DNA from: Brumimicrobium sp965656195
Lineage (GTDB): Bacteria > Bacteroidota > Bacteroidia > Flavobacteriales_D > Crocinitomicaceae
Reading direction: 5' to 3'
Length of the DNA: 13,180 bases
Assembly (NCBI GenBank): GCA_965656195.1
Contig: CBFHJL010000080.1
Location: 1-13,180, forward strand
Shown here: positions 1-7,559 of the stretch, piece after piece
Position numbering within the stretch: the stretch's first letter is position 1
Layout of the letters: each line of letters opens with the position of its first letter
Translations under genes and position numbers: made by a program
Notes under the pieces: generated by a model
The model's database searches: none
What the model saw: the letters and a program-made list of their open reading frames with translations, nothing else
What the model was told of the DNA's origin: nothing

Positions 1-11
1 AAAGCATATAG

Positions 12-41
12 AAAGTGAGTGGATTTCCACTCACTTTTTTT
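12..41 (+). terminator. Rho-independent terminator of an upstream gene
   Basis: An 11-bp perfect stem (AAAGTGAGTGG at 12-22 pairing with CCACTCACTTT at 27-37) closes a four-base ATTT loop and runs into a T tract ending at 41. It probably ends a plus-strand gene that lies left of the window. It separates that gene from lysS. Confidence 0.85.
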
Positions 42-100
42 GTGCTTTGAGTTTTCGAGCAATTTCTTAGTAAACACTCGATTTCAACCGTTGTATTATT

Positions 101-108
101 TATCTTTG
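101..108 (+). promoter_or_regulatory. Likely lysS promoter, -7 element
   Basis: TATCTTTG matches the Bacteroidota -7 consensus TAnnTTTG exactly. It would place the transcription start near 115 and leave a leader of about 25 bases before the lysS start codon. No convincing TTTG -33 element is present at the expected 19-21 base spacing, so the call rests on the -7 match and on its position between a terminator and a gene. Confidence 0.55.
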
Positions 109-140
109 CCTTTTTTACAACTAATTATAATTGAATTGAT

Positions 141-1856
141 ATGAGCAATTTGGCACTTTCTGATCAAGAAATACAGCGAAGAGAAACGTTGAACAAGCTC
201 CGTGAATATGGAATTGATCCATATCCCGCGGCTTTATACCCTGTTTCAGAAAAAGCCAAACAGATTCATGAAGAATATGAAGAAGGTAGAGAAGTTACGA
301 TTGCTGGTCGATTGATGCGTCGTAAAATTCAGGGAAAAGCTTCTTTTGGAGACCTTCAGGACAGTACAGGTCGTATTCAGCTATACTTCAATAGAGATGA
401 GATCTGTCCGGGAGATGACAAAAGCATGTATAACGATGTATTTAAAAAGATGCTTCACTTAGGAGATTTTCTAGGAGTCAAAGGAACACTTTTTAAAACC
501 CAAGTGGGCGAGATTTCTGTTATGGTGAAGGAATTCACTATGCTCTCCAAATCATTGAAACCACTTCCACTCCCGAAAACCGATTCAGAAGGAGTAGTTC
601 ATGATGCTTTCACTGATCCAGAACAAAGATATCGTCAGCGATACGCAGACCTTGTTGTGAACCCTCATGTCAAAGACATTTTCGTTAAGAGGTCTAAGCT
701 TTTCACAGCTATGCGCAATTTCTTTAATGACGCAGGCTACATGGAAGTGGAGACACCTATATTACAATCAATACCTGGTGGAGCAGCGGCACGTCCGTTT
801 GTAACTCATCACAATGCTTTGGATATTCCATTATATATGCGAATTGCAAATGAATTATATCTAAAGCGATTGATAGTTGGAGGATTTGATGGAGTATACG
901 AATTTTCTAAAAACTTCAGAAATGAAGGAATGGATAGAACTCATAATCCCGAGTTTACCGCAATGGAAATTTATGTATCCTACAAGGATTACAACTGGAT
1001 GATGGAATTCACTGAACAATTACTTGAGCATTGTGCAGTTGCTGTAAATGGAACAACAGAAAGTACCTTTGGTGAGCATAAGATCAACTTCAAAGCACCT
1101 TACAAAAGAATTTCAATGCGTGATTCTATCATAGAATTCACTGGCTTTGATATAGATGGCAAATCGGAAGAAGAATTACGCGCGGCTTGCAAGGATCTAG
1201 GTGTAGAGGTTGATAACACAATGGGTAAAGGAAAATTGATTGACGAGATCTTTGGTGAGAAGTGTGAAGGGAATTACATCCAGCCTACATTCATTACTGA
1301 CTATCCGATTGAAATGTCTCCTTTGTGCAAAAAACATAGAGAAAACCCAGAATATACTGAGCGTTTTGAGCTAATGGTTTGTGGTAAAGAGATTGCAAAT
1401 GCCTATTCCGAACTGAATGATCCAATTGATCAGCGAGAACGATTTGAAGATCAAGTAAAACTTGCCGAGAAAGGTGATGATGAGGCTACAGGCATGATTG
1501 ATCAGGACTTTTTGCGCTCATTAGAATACGGTATGCCACCAACGTCTGGATTGGGCATTGGTATGGATCGATTGATTATGTTTTTAACCGATAACGCTGC
1601 AATACAAGAGGTTTTATTCTTCCCGCAAATGAAACCAGAAGTATTTGGGGGTAAGAAATCACTTGATTTAAAGGAAAACGAAAAGGCTATCTTCGATATT
1701 ATATCTAATCGAAAGACAATGGATCTGAATGAGTTAAAAGAAGCTTCAGGATTATCCAACAAACAATGGGACAAAGGAATTAAGGCGCTAGGTAAAGTTG
1801 GATTAACTAAAGTCACTAAAACTGGTGAGAATCTGACTGTTGACTTTGTGGAATGA
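141..1856 (+). CDS. lysS: Lysine--tRNA ligase (class II) with C-terminal extension
   Basis: This is the cytoplasmic class II lysyl-tRNA synthetase, which charges tRNA-Lys using ATP. The N-terminal OB-fold anticodon-binding domain (about residues 50-145) contains GRLMRRKIQGKASFGDLQD. The catalytic domain shows motif 1 (about 196-220, ETPILQ and PGGAAARPF), motif 2 (about 258-275, FRNEG and HNPEFT) and motif 3 (469-480, GLGIGMDRL). At 571 residues it is longer than the roughly 500 of E. coli LysRS. The surplus is a C-terminal domain (about 507-571) with helix-turn-helix-like GLSNKQWDKG followed by a short strand pair, suggesting a winged helix; such extensions are known in Bacteroidota LysRS. 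The ATG at 141 sits about 25 bases after a good promoter. The stop overlaps the next gene by four bases (ATGA), suggesting translational coupling. A degraded copy of its 3' end lies at 10224-10527. Confidence 0.97.
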   Translation: MSNLALSDQEIQRRETLNKLREYGIDPYPAALYPVSEKAKQIHEEYEEGREVTIAGRLMRRKIQGKASFGDLQDSTGRIQLYFNRDEICPGDDKSMYNDVFKKMLHLGDFLGVKGTLFKTQVGEISVMVKEFTMLSKSLKPLPLPKTDSEGVVHDAFTDPEQRYRQRYADLVVNPHVKDIFVKRSKLFTAMRNFFNDAGYMEVETPILQSIPGGAAARPFVTHHNALDIPLYMRIANELYLKRLIVGGFDGVYEFSKNFRNEGMDRTHNPEFTAMEIYVSYKDYNWMMEFTEQLLEHCAVAVNGTTESTFGEHKINFKAPYKRISMRDSIIEFTGFDIDGKSEEELRAACKDLGVEVDNTMGKGKLIDEIFGEKCEGNYIQPTFITDYPIEMSPLCKKHRENPEYTERFELMVCGKEIANAYSELNDPIDQRERFEDQVKLAEKGDDEATGMIDQDFLRSLEYGMPPTSGLGIGMDRLIMFLTDNAAIQEVLFFPQMKPEVFGGKKSLDLKENEKAIFDIISNRKTMDLNELKEASGLSNKQWDKGIKALGKVGLTKVTKTGENLTVDFVE

Positions 1857-3139
1857 AGTTTAGCGTATTAATAGTTTTTTTCTGTCTAATACACGTCTCC
1901 CTTTCTCAAAATAAATCGGTGAGATTATTTGATGCAGACTTAGAATTCAGACCAAGGTTAGAGTTTCTTGAGGGATACGGTGGAGAACTACCAAATGACA
2001 CTACTAATGTAGAAACTTTATTTTCAACTAGAACAAGACTGAACTTTAGATTGAGTAAAAACCGTTTTTCACTATATTCTTCTCTTCAGAACATATCGAG
2101 ATGGAGGTCTAGTCAAAATTCAAATACTCCTATTTCTCTAAGTGTATTTGAACTATTCCTAAAATATAAAATCTCTAATTATTCCGTTCTAAAAGTTGGA
2201 CGTCAAGCAATTGAAATTGACAATGGGCGGCTTTTTTCTAAAGCGAATTGGAGTCAGACTTCAAGATCCCATCAAGCTATTAATTGGATTTTGGAGAAGG
2301 ATTCTATTAATAATCAGCTTATTGTGAGTTATAGAAATCCTTTAAGTTCTGATCAATGGAACTCTTGGTGGCCCGGTACACCTGATTATAACTATATGTT
2401 AACAGAGTTTATTGAATTTAAAAAAACAGATTGGAAGTTCTACATTTTAAGTACGACAGAAGCTTTAAGGGCAAAAGAAGTTGGTTCACCTCTCTATGTA
2501 CGATCAACAATAGGGGGAAGATTGACCAATAATTTTAAAGGTTTGACCTCAACCTTTGCTGGGTTTTATCAGTTTGGACAAAGTAGCTCTTCAATAAAAG
2601 TAAGGGCATTTTACCTGCAGCCAGAAGTCTCGTATGAACATAAAAAATTCACGTTTAAGCTCGGAGCTGAATACTTGAGTGGAAGTAATTACGACTTTGA
2701 TAATTCAGTTTCACGCAGTTTTTCCACGTTATACGGTGTTGCTTTTAAATTTATGGGGTATTTGAATTACTTTACTTCTTTCCCTTCTGATCTTAAGGGA
2801 TCTGGATTGATTAATCCATATTTCTCTTCCGAGTATAAATTTTCTGAACAAATTAAGTTCAGGGCAGAAAGTCACTTGTTCTTTTCTGCAAACGGATTAG
2901 AGACTGAACATCCTGAACAACCCAGATATCTAGCATTTGAGGAAGATTTTAAATTTAAATATAAAATAAACGATTGGACCTCTCTCGACGTGGGTTTTGC
3001 ATTTATGCTGGCAAGTGAAGCTATGGAACTCATTAAAACTGGTGATAGCTTCAGAGTTCCTACTTTTGGGTTTATTATGTTTACATTGAAACCAACATTT
3101 CGACAAATTTTAAATGCACGAAAAAAAAATCAAACATAG
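1853..3139 (+). CDS. Outer-membrane beta-barrel, alginate-export family-like
   Basis: This 428-residue protein starts with a Sec signal peptide (about residues 1-19, ending VSLSQ). The rest is rich in alternating polar and aromatic strands, as in a beta-barrel. The region around 55-145 (TRTRLNFRL, the LQNISRWRSS strand, KVGRQAIEIDNGRLF, then RSHQAINW) resembles the alginate-export (AlgE-like) porin family, which in Bacteroidota is found in many settings unrelated to alginate. It should sit in the outer membrane and pass small, probably anionic solutes; the substrate cannot be read from the sequence. The ATG overlaps the lysS stop codon (ATGA), so translation may be coupled. The gene ends 77 bases before the ECF-like gene; that gap holds only a weak AT-rich hairpin (3163-3182) and no clear terminator, so readthrough into the molybdenum-storage genes is plausible. 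A role in molybdate entry is inference from position only. Confidence 0.75.
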   Translation: MKFSVLIVFFCLIHVSLSQNKSVRLFDADLEFRPRLEFLEGYGGELPNDTTNVETLFSTRTRLNFRLSKNRFSLYSSLQNISRWRSSQNSNTPISLSVFELFLKYKISNYSVLKVGRQAIEIDNGRLFSKANWSQTSRSHQAINWILEKDSINNQLIVSYRNPLSSDQWNSWWPGTPDYNYMLTEFIEFKKTDWKFYILSTTEALRAKEVGSPLYVRSTIGGRLTNNFKGLTSTFAGFYQFGQSSSSIKVRAFYLQPEVSYEHKKFTFKLGAEYLSGSNYDFDNSVSRSFSTLYGVAFKFMGYLNYFTSFPSDLKGSGLINPYFSSEYKFSEQIKFRAESHLFFSANGLETEHPEQPRYLAFEEDFKFKYKINDWTSLDVGFAFMLASEAMELIKTGDSFRVPTFGFIMFTLKPTFRQILNARKKNQT

Positions 3140-3216
3140 CTGACTGACTTGCCGCATTTCTCAAATAATTTTTAGATTATTTCATTTACATTTAGGCTCT
3201 TTATTTATAGAAAAAT

Positions 3217-4290
3217 ATGATGAATACTTTAAAGGTACTGTATATATTTATTTTTGGTATAGGAGTATTCCTTTTCGATAATCTATTTATCCTGTTGGGT
3301 ATTTCAGCATTTCATTTGATCATTTATTTTTCCATGAAGGTGGAGCAAAAGTCACTGAAATTTCTCTTCAAAGTTCGTTGGTTTATTTTAATTATTTTTT
3401 CGTTTCATTCAATTACCGGTCCTGATCAGTACCAAATCTTAAAAATTAAAAATTGGGTTTTAACAGCTAGTGATTATGGCATCATGAGTGGCAGTGTAAT
3501 GGCATTAAAACTCATTTCTATGCTTCTTATTACAAACGTAGTCCGGATGTCTATGAAGAGAAGTGATTTTGTTCAAGGCCTAAGAGGTGTAGGAATGAGT
3601 TCTTCAAGCTCCGAAACAGTTGATGAGATATTTGAGATTGTGTCACAAGAAAGAAAGTTCAAGAAAAGGGATAAAAAAATGAATAAAAAATCTTCTGGTA
3701 ATAAGCAAGAAGATAAAGCTTCGGATGTTCTTTTTAGGGGTAAGGTTGGTAACATTCCTCAAAAGTTGTTAAAACGATTGAATTTTGCTTCAGATAAATT
3801 TAAGGATAACCCTAATTCTGTAATTGCCTCTAGTTCACTCGCCATTACCCTTATACGTATGGTTAAAATCGCTCCAGGAATACCCATTGCACCGGGCCAT
3901 AAAAACATACTGATGTTCCCCATATTTATCTATGGAATTGACCGATCAAAGAAAAAGTTCTCTGGTTTGCAAATGGGTTTTATTTCAGGAATATTGCATT
4001 TTTCAATGGGTTTTGGAAAGTATGGTCCTTTGGGAATTATCCAATTCTCTCTAGTAGGCTTAGTTCTAGATTTTTTACTCATGATCCCAGTAAAGAGAAC
4101 GAATCTTTTCTTCTTATTGTTCTCCGGCGCTGTTACAGGTCTATTTAGAGTTTCGTCTGAGATCCTTTTGGCATATATTTTAGGGTTACCGAAAGCTTTT
4201 TTTATACTATATTTACCTTACATAATAGCACAAGTATCTTTTGGTATGGCATCCGGTTTCATAACAAGAGCAATAATAAAAAACGATTAG
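3217..4290 (+). CDS. Polytopic membrane protein, putative ECF T-S fusion
   Basis: This 357-residue inner-membrane protein has two hydrophobic halves joined by a charged linker. Residues 1-145 hold about four to five membrane segments, then a cytoplasmic stretch (SMKRSDFVQGLRGVG at 112-126, ETVDEIFEIVSQERK at 133-147) laid out like the coupling helices of an EcfT/CbiQ-type energy-coupling protein. Residues 147-175 are Lys/Ser-rich and low in complexity. Residues 200-355 hold about five to six segments with Gly-rich packing (PGIPIAPGHKN at 220-230, GLQMGFISGIL at 250-260), resembling the substrate-binding S component of ECF importers. A T-S fusion is unusual, and no EcfA ATPase gene is adjacent; the only ABC ATPase in the window is ModC. 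Its TAG stop abuts the ATG of the first MoSto subunit with no gap, so it very likely acts with molybdenum storage, in uptake or release. The ECF reading is by pattern only; an unrelated membrane family is possible. Confidence 0.6.
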   Translation: MMNTLKVLYIFIFGIGVFLFDNLFILLGISAFHLIIYFSMKVEQKSLKFLFKVRWFILIIFSFHSITGPDQYQILKIKNWVLTASDYGIMSGSVMALKLISMLLITNVVRMSMKRSDFVQGLRGVGMSSSSSETVDEIFEIVSQERKFKKRDKKMNKKSSGNKQEDKASDVLFRGKVGNIPQKLLKRLNFASDKFKDNPNSVIASSSLAITLIRMVKIAPGIPIAPGHKNILMFPIFIYGIDRSKKKFSGLQMGFISGILHFSMGFGKYGPLGIIQFSLVGLVLDFLLMIPVKRTNLFFLLFSGAVTGLFRVSSEILLAYILGLPKAFFILYLPYIIAQVSFGMASGFITRAIIKND

Positions 4291-5136
4291 ATGAGTAAAT
4301 TTGTACATGATAACGATAAAAATAGAGGGCGAACACACCTGGAATCTGTTTTTATGCAAGAGAGTTTGGTAGACCGAAAAGTCATCTCCTCTTCTCAAGT
4401 TATCGACGAGGTTGCGATTATTCCTTACATGAATGTAATAAGCGTTGGTGGCAGCAGTATTATTGATAGGGGTAAGGAAGCTGTTTTTCCGATAGTAGAT
4501 GAACTTCTGTCTATAAAGGGAAAACATAAGTTCGTTGTTGGAGTTACGGGAGGAGTCAGAGTGCGACATGCAATGGCAATTGGTTTAGACTTTGGATTAC
4601 CCGTAGGTGGATTGGCCATGATCGTTGGAGCAAATGAAGAGCAAAATGCAGAAATGCTATATTCCCTTATGGCTAAACATGGAGCAATTCGCGTTCCAAA
4701 AGACGACTACAATGATCTTCCACTATACCTTAAAGATGAACTTATTCCGATTCTAACACTAAACCCTCCTCATCATTATTGGGAAAAACCACCAGTTAAA
4801 GGAGTGTTGCCTGAAAGTGGAGCTGATTTCGGAGCTTATATGACTGCTGAAGGTATGGGATCAAGATCCATGGTTTTTGTAAAGGATCAAGACGGTTTAT
4901 ATGAAAAAGACCCTAAGAAAAGTAAAGATGCTAAGCTAATTAAGAGAATATCTACAGGAGAAATATTAAATGGAGATTTTGAAGACTTAATTATTGACCG
5001 TTTGGTAATTGAAATGTTACACAAAGCAAGACATGTGAAACAAATTCATATTGTTAATGGCTTGAAAAGAGGTAATATTTTGCGAGCATTGAATGGCGAG
5101 AATGCAGGTACGATCATATATAAATCTGAAGAATAA
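4291..5136 (+). CDS. mosA: Molybdenum storage protein-like subunit, alpha-type
   Basis: This 281-residue protein belongs to the amino-acid-kinase fold, in the branch containing Azotobacter MoSto rather than UMP kinase proper. MoSto is an alpha3beta3 cage that uses ATP to pack molybdate or tungstate into polyoxometalate clusters. Visible signatures are VGGSSIIDRGKEAVFP (52-67, the GG[Q/S]S-DRG-AV pattern), GGVRVRHAMAIGLDFGLPVG (87-106), PPHHYWEKP (159-167), VKDQDGLYEKDPKKSKDA (197-214, nucleotide region) and IHIVNGLKRGN (252-262). His161-His162 fall where the Azotobacter alpha subunit has its histidine cluster next to the metal cavity, which is why I call this the alpha-type subunit. The length matches the family (about 270-280). 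The gene starts on the base after the upstream membrane-protein stop and shares its last base with the next subunit's start (TAATG), so the three form one translational unit. Automatic annotation may call it a uridylate or amino-acid kinase. Confidence 0.85.
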   Translation: MSKFVHDNDKNRGRTHLESVFMQESLVDRKVISSSQVIDEVAIIPYMNVISVGGSSIIDRGKEAVFPIVDELLSIKGKHKFVVGVTGGVRVRHAMAIGLDFGLPVGGLAMIVGANEEQNAEMLYSLMAKHGAIRVPKDDYNDLPLYLKDELIPILTLNPPHHYWEKPPVKGVLPESGADFGAYMTAEGMGSRSMVFVKDQDGLYEKDPKKSKDAKLIKRISTGEILNGDFEDLIIDRLVIEMLHKARHVKQIHIVNGLKRGNILRALNGENAGTIIYKSEE

Positions 5137-5927
5137 TGGATCAAACTAAAAAATTAGGGGACTTTATGCAAAGCTCCCTCGACGAAGCGGTAAAAAACTA
5201 CAAACATGACCTTCAGATTTTGCCTAGCGCAAAAGTAATGAAGATGGGGGGTCAAAGTATAACTGATCGAGGAAGAAAAGCGGTTTTCCCCATTATAGAG
5301 GAAATCATGCAAAACGCAAAGGAGCATGACATAATAATTACATCAGGCGGAGGAACTAGAGCAAGACATACATATCAGGTTGGAATCGACTTGAATATGC
5401 CGGTTGGCGTATTATCAGAAATGGGCGGAGCCATAACAGTTCAAAATGCGAGAATGCTGCAGATGGTCATGGCGAAGCATGGTGGAATTTTTCTTGATCA
5501 TCTTGAATTTGAAAAGATCCCATTGTTTTTAAGGTTAGGGTGTATTCCAATAATGCCAGGAATGCCACCGTATAGTTTCTGGGAAGATATTCCAGACAAT
5601 GGCTCTATTCCTATGCATAGAACAGATTGTGGAGCGTTCTTTACCGCAGAAGCACTCGGTACAGATACAGTATATTTCATAAAGGATGAAAAAGGGCTTT
5701 ACACCGATGACCCCAAGAAAAACCCGGACGCAGAGTTTATATCTAGAATTCATGTAGATGAGCTGATAGAAATGGATTTAGGAGATTTAATTGTTGAACG
5801 TGTTATTCTTGATTATTTGAAAAGATCTAGATTTGTGGAGCGATTAGTTATTGTTAATGGGATGGAAAAAGGAGCGCTAACGAAAGCGTTAAAGGGTGAG
5901 TATACTGGCACTGAAATTTTCCGTTAA
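5136..5927 (+). CDS. mosB: Molybdenum storage protein-like subunit, beta-type
   Basis: This 263-residue paralogue of the preceding gene shows the same fold: MKMGGQSITDRGRKAVFP (35-52), TSGGGTRARHTYQVGIDL (69-86), the GMPPYSFWEDIP loop (142-153), MHRTDCGAFF (160-169), IKDEKGLYTDDPKKNPDA (182-199) and VIVNGMEKGALTKALKGE (238-255). The GMPPY-x-x-W loop followed by HRTD-x-G-x-F matches the Azotobacter MosB subunit better than MosA, and the histidine pair of the neighbour is replaced by Tyr-Ser, so the two genes likely encode complementary alpha and beta subunits of a mixed cage. Expected location is the cytoplasm. It overlaps the previous gene by one base. No strong terminator follows; the next gene begins after 89 bases with its own promoter. 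The metal (Mo or W) cannot be told from sequence. Confidence 0.85.
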   Translation: MDQTKKLGDFMQSSLDEAVKNYKHDLQILPSAKVMKMGGQSITDRGRKAVFPIIEEIMQNAKEHDIIITSGGGTRARHTYQVGIDLNMPVGVLSEMGGAITVQNARMLQMVMAKHGGIFLDHLEFEKIPLFLRLGCIPIMPGMPPYSFWEDIPDNGSIPMHRTDCGAFFTAEALGTDTVYFIKDEKGLYTDDPKKNPDAEFISRIHVDELIEMDLGDLIVERVILDYLKRSRFVERLVIVNGMEKGALTKALKGEYTGTEIFR

Positions 5928-5996
5928 GAAAATAGTAATTGTATCAATTTTCGAAAAAAAATGCTATGTATCTCTTTTTCATAGCTATATATGGTT

Positions 5997-6004
5997 TATA
6001 TTTG
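5997..6004 (+). promoter_or_regulatory. Likely promoter of the T9SS-exported protein gene
   Basis: TATATTTG is an exact match to the Bacteroidota -7 consensus TAnnTTTG. The transcription start would fall near 6010, a very short distance before the ATG at 6017 and about 16 bases before the alternative ATG at 6026. The -33 region is only a T-rich stretch (5974-5979) without a clear TTTG. Confidence 0.55.
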
Positions 6005-6016
6005 TGATGTACTAAA

Positions 6017-7501
6017 ATGAAAAACATGAAAAAAACATTACTAATTATTACCCTTCTCGCGTGTTTCGCTGTAGAGGGATTTTCTCAGTCAAAAGTTTAT
6101 GCTGGTTATGTTCGATGGTCTTCTGACTATGGAGATAGTCTTGCAATAGTAGATACAACCGGAGGAACTTGGACTTTGGAAGAGCATATTGCTCTTACAA
6201 CAGATGGACCAAGCGCAGTAGACGGTACTTATGGACTGTCATATGACATTAATTCTGGGTTAATGTATATTTTGTATCAACATGTGAATGGTTCCGAAAC
6301 AGACAGAAGACTAGGTACTTTGGATACTATTACAGGTGCAATTACTGATATTGGTGTTGCCGGGAACTTAAGCGATATTGCTATTTTTAATGATACTATT
6401 TATGGCACTGTTGCAAGTCAGGACGGTTCACACAGGTTAGTTTGGTTAGATAGAAACACTGGTGCTGCAACTGACGTATTTACTTATGCAGTTGCCAATT
6501 ATGGGCCAGCTATAGCATATAGTACTTTTGACAATAACTTCTATAGATTTGACAATGACAATGCATATTTAGTAGATGTTGCGGGTAATACAGAATCTCT
6601 TTTAGGTATTCATAACCCAGAGGCACACGCAATTCTTCCGTTGAATGACTCAACCCTTTTGGTTGCTAGTTATGAAGATCTTAATTCATGGAATTTAAAC
6701 GATAGTACGTTAACACAAGGTATATTTACATTCCCCGAAGAAATCCATGCTTTGGCTTTTGGTGCTGACTTATTTATTTTGTCACCAAATGGTAATAGAG
6801 TTTGTTCAAACGTAGAAAATACATTTAGCTTGAATGAAACAGGAACAGCTTATCAATGGAGACTTGACGGTGTCGATATTCCGGGAGCTACTAATCCGAC
6901 TTACGTTCCTGTTGCTTCAGGTTTATATACTTGTATTTTAGATGGTAAGGAATCTGCACCGCGTAATTACGAGCACCTTATTGCTCCTGACGCTTCTTTT
7001 ACTTCAGTTCCGAACCCTGTAGATTTGGGTATAGATCCAACTGGAACTATAGACTTTACAAATACTTCTGCGCCTGATGGAGATATGTATTCTTGGAATT
7101 TTGACAATGGATTTACTACTACAACTGAAAATCCGTCGTTTCCTTTTACAGCTGTAGGTACTTATGATGTTACGTTTATTAATACAAACACTGCTAATGG
7201 TTGTGTAGATACAGCTACTGTGGCTATCGAAGTAATAAGTACAGCTGATGTTTCAGAGATAGAATCAACATTCAATGTATATCCAGTGCCAACCAATGAT
7301 ATTGTAAATATCGAAAACACATCAAGCACAGGAACATTTAATGCTCAAATTACTGATATGAGTGGTCGTGTGATTGCAGAGAAAGAATTGAAAAATGGGA
7401 TGAATGGTTCATTTGATTTGACTTCTGCTGATTCAGGTGTTTATATTTTGAAAGTATATGATGATTCATCGGAAGCTTTCTTCAGAGTAATTAAAAAGTA
7501 A
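6017..7501 (+). CDS. T9SS-exported protein with PKD and sorting domains
   Basis: This 494-residue protein is exported through Sec and then the type IX secretion system. It begins with a signal peptide (to about residue 23, ending EGFSQ). Residues 25-255 contain short repeated strand units with Asp/Asn/Thr/Gly turns, as in a beta-propeller-like domain (for example RRLGTLDTITGAITDIG at 97-113). Residues about 260-315 form an Ig-like module (YQWRLDGVDIPGATNPTY, then SGLYTC). Residues about 324-406 form a PKD domain (YSWNFDNG, then FTAVGTYDVTF). Residues 419-494 are a type A sorting domain (FNVYPVPTNDIVNIEN, DMSGRVI, SGVYILKVY, ending FFRVIKK) that would be cleaved on anchoring to the cell surface or release. 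A second in-frame ATG at 6026 gives a more standard signal peptide (MKKTLLII) and a longer leader, and may be the true start. It has its own promoter and terminator. No catalytic motif is visible; adhesion or binding is a guess. A link to the flanking molybdenum genes is not supported. Confidence 0.85.
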   Translation: MKNMKKTLLIITLLACFAVEGFSQSKVYAGYVRWSSDYGDSLAIVDTTGGTWTLEEHIALTTDGPSAVDGTYGLSYDINSGLMYILYQHVNGSETDRRLGTLDTITGAITDIGVAGNLSDIAIFNDTIYGTVASQDGSHRLVWLDRNTGAATDVFTYAVANYGPAIAYSTFDNNFYRFDNDNAYLVDVAGNTESLLGIHNPEAHAILPLNDSTLLVASYEDLNSWNLNDSTLTQGIFTFPEEIHALAFGADLFILSPNGNRVCSNVENTFSLNETGTAYQWRLDGVDIPGATNPTYVPVASGLYTCILDGKESAPRNYEHLIAPDASFTSVPNPVDLGIDPTGTIDFTNTSAPDGDMYSWNFDNGFTTTTENPSFPFTAVGTYDVTFINTNTANGCVDTATVAIEVISTADVSEIESTFNVYPVPTNDIVNIENTSSTGTFNAQITDMSGRVIAEKELKNGMNGSFDLTSADSGVYILKVYDDSSEAFFRVIKK

Positions 7502-7524
7502 AACAGTATTTATTAATTTCATTT

Positions 7525-7552
7525 AGAGGGCCTGAAAGGGCCCTCTTTTTTT
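7525..7552 (+). terminator. Rho-independent terminator after the T9SS gene
   Basis: An 8-bp GC-rich stem (AGAGGGCC at 7525-7532 with GGCCCTCT at 7539-7546) closes a six-base loop and is followed by a T run to 7552. It should end the transcript of the T9SS-exported protein. Its T tract ends only seven bases before the ATG of the next gene. Confidence 0.9.
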
Positions 7553-7559
7553 ATCCGAT

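Noticed and set aside
1502..1816. Minus-strand open frame inside lysS
   Set aside because: It lies fully antisense to the conserved 3' part of lysS and has no recognisable domain; the same antisense frame recurs over the duplicated copy at 10218-10466, which is explained by the homology of the plus-strand genes.
3163..3194. AT hairpin (AAATAAT with ATTATTT) and promoter-like TACATTTA before the ECF-like gene
   Set aside because: The stem is short and all A-T, with no real T tract, and TACATTTA lacks the final G of the -7 consensus and has no -33 element at the right spacing; both are too weak to list as features.
4213..4619. Minus-strand open frames over the ECF/mosA junction
   Set aside because: They are antisense to genes with clear family motifs and have no promoter or domain; chance frames.
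4291..5927. UMP kinase (pyrH) or amino-acid kinase pair
   Set aside because: The fold is shared, but the tandem pair of subunits, the GG[Q/S]S-DRG-AV pattern, the PPHH/PPY-x-x-W loops and the lengths fit the MoSto branch better than PyrH.
5928..5952. AT-rich inverted repeat (GAAAAT with ATTTTC) after mosB as a terminator
   Set aside because: The stem is only six AT-rich pairs with a large loop and is followed by A residues instead of a T tract, so it should not terminate plus-strand transcription.
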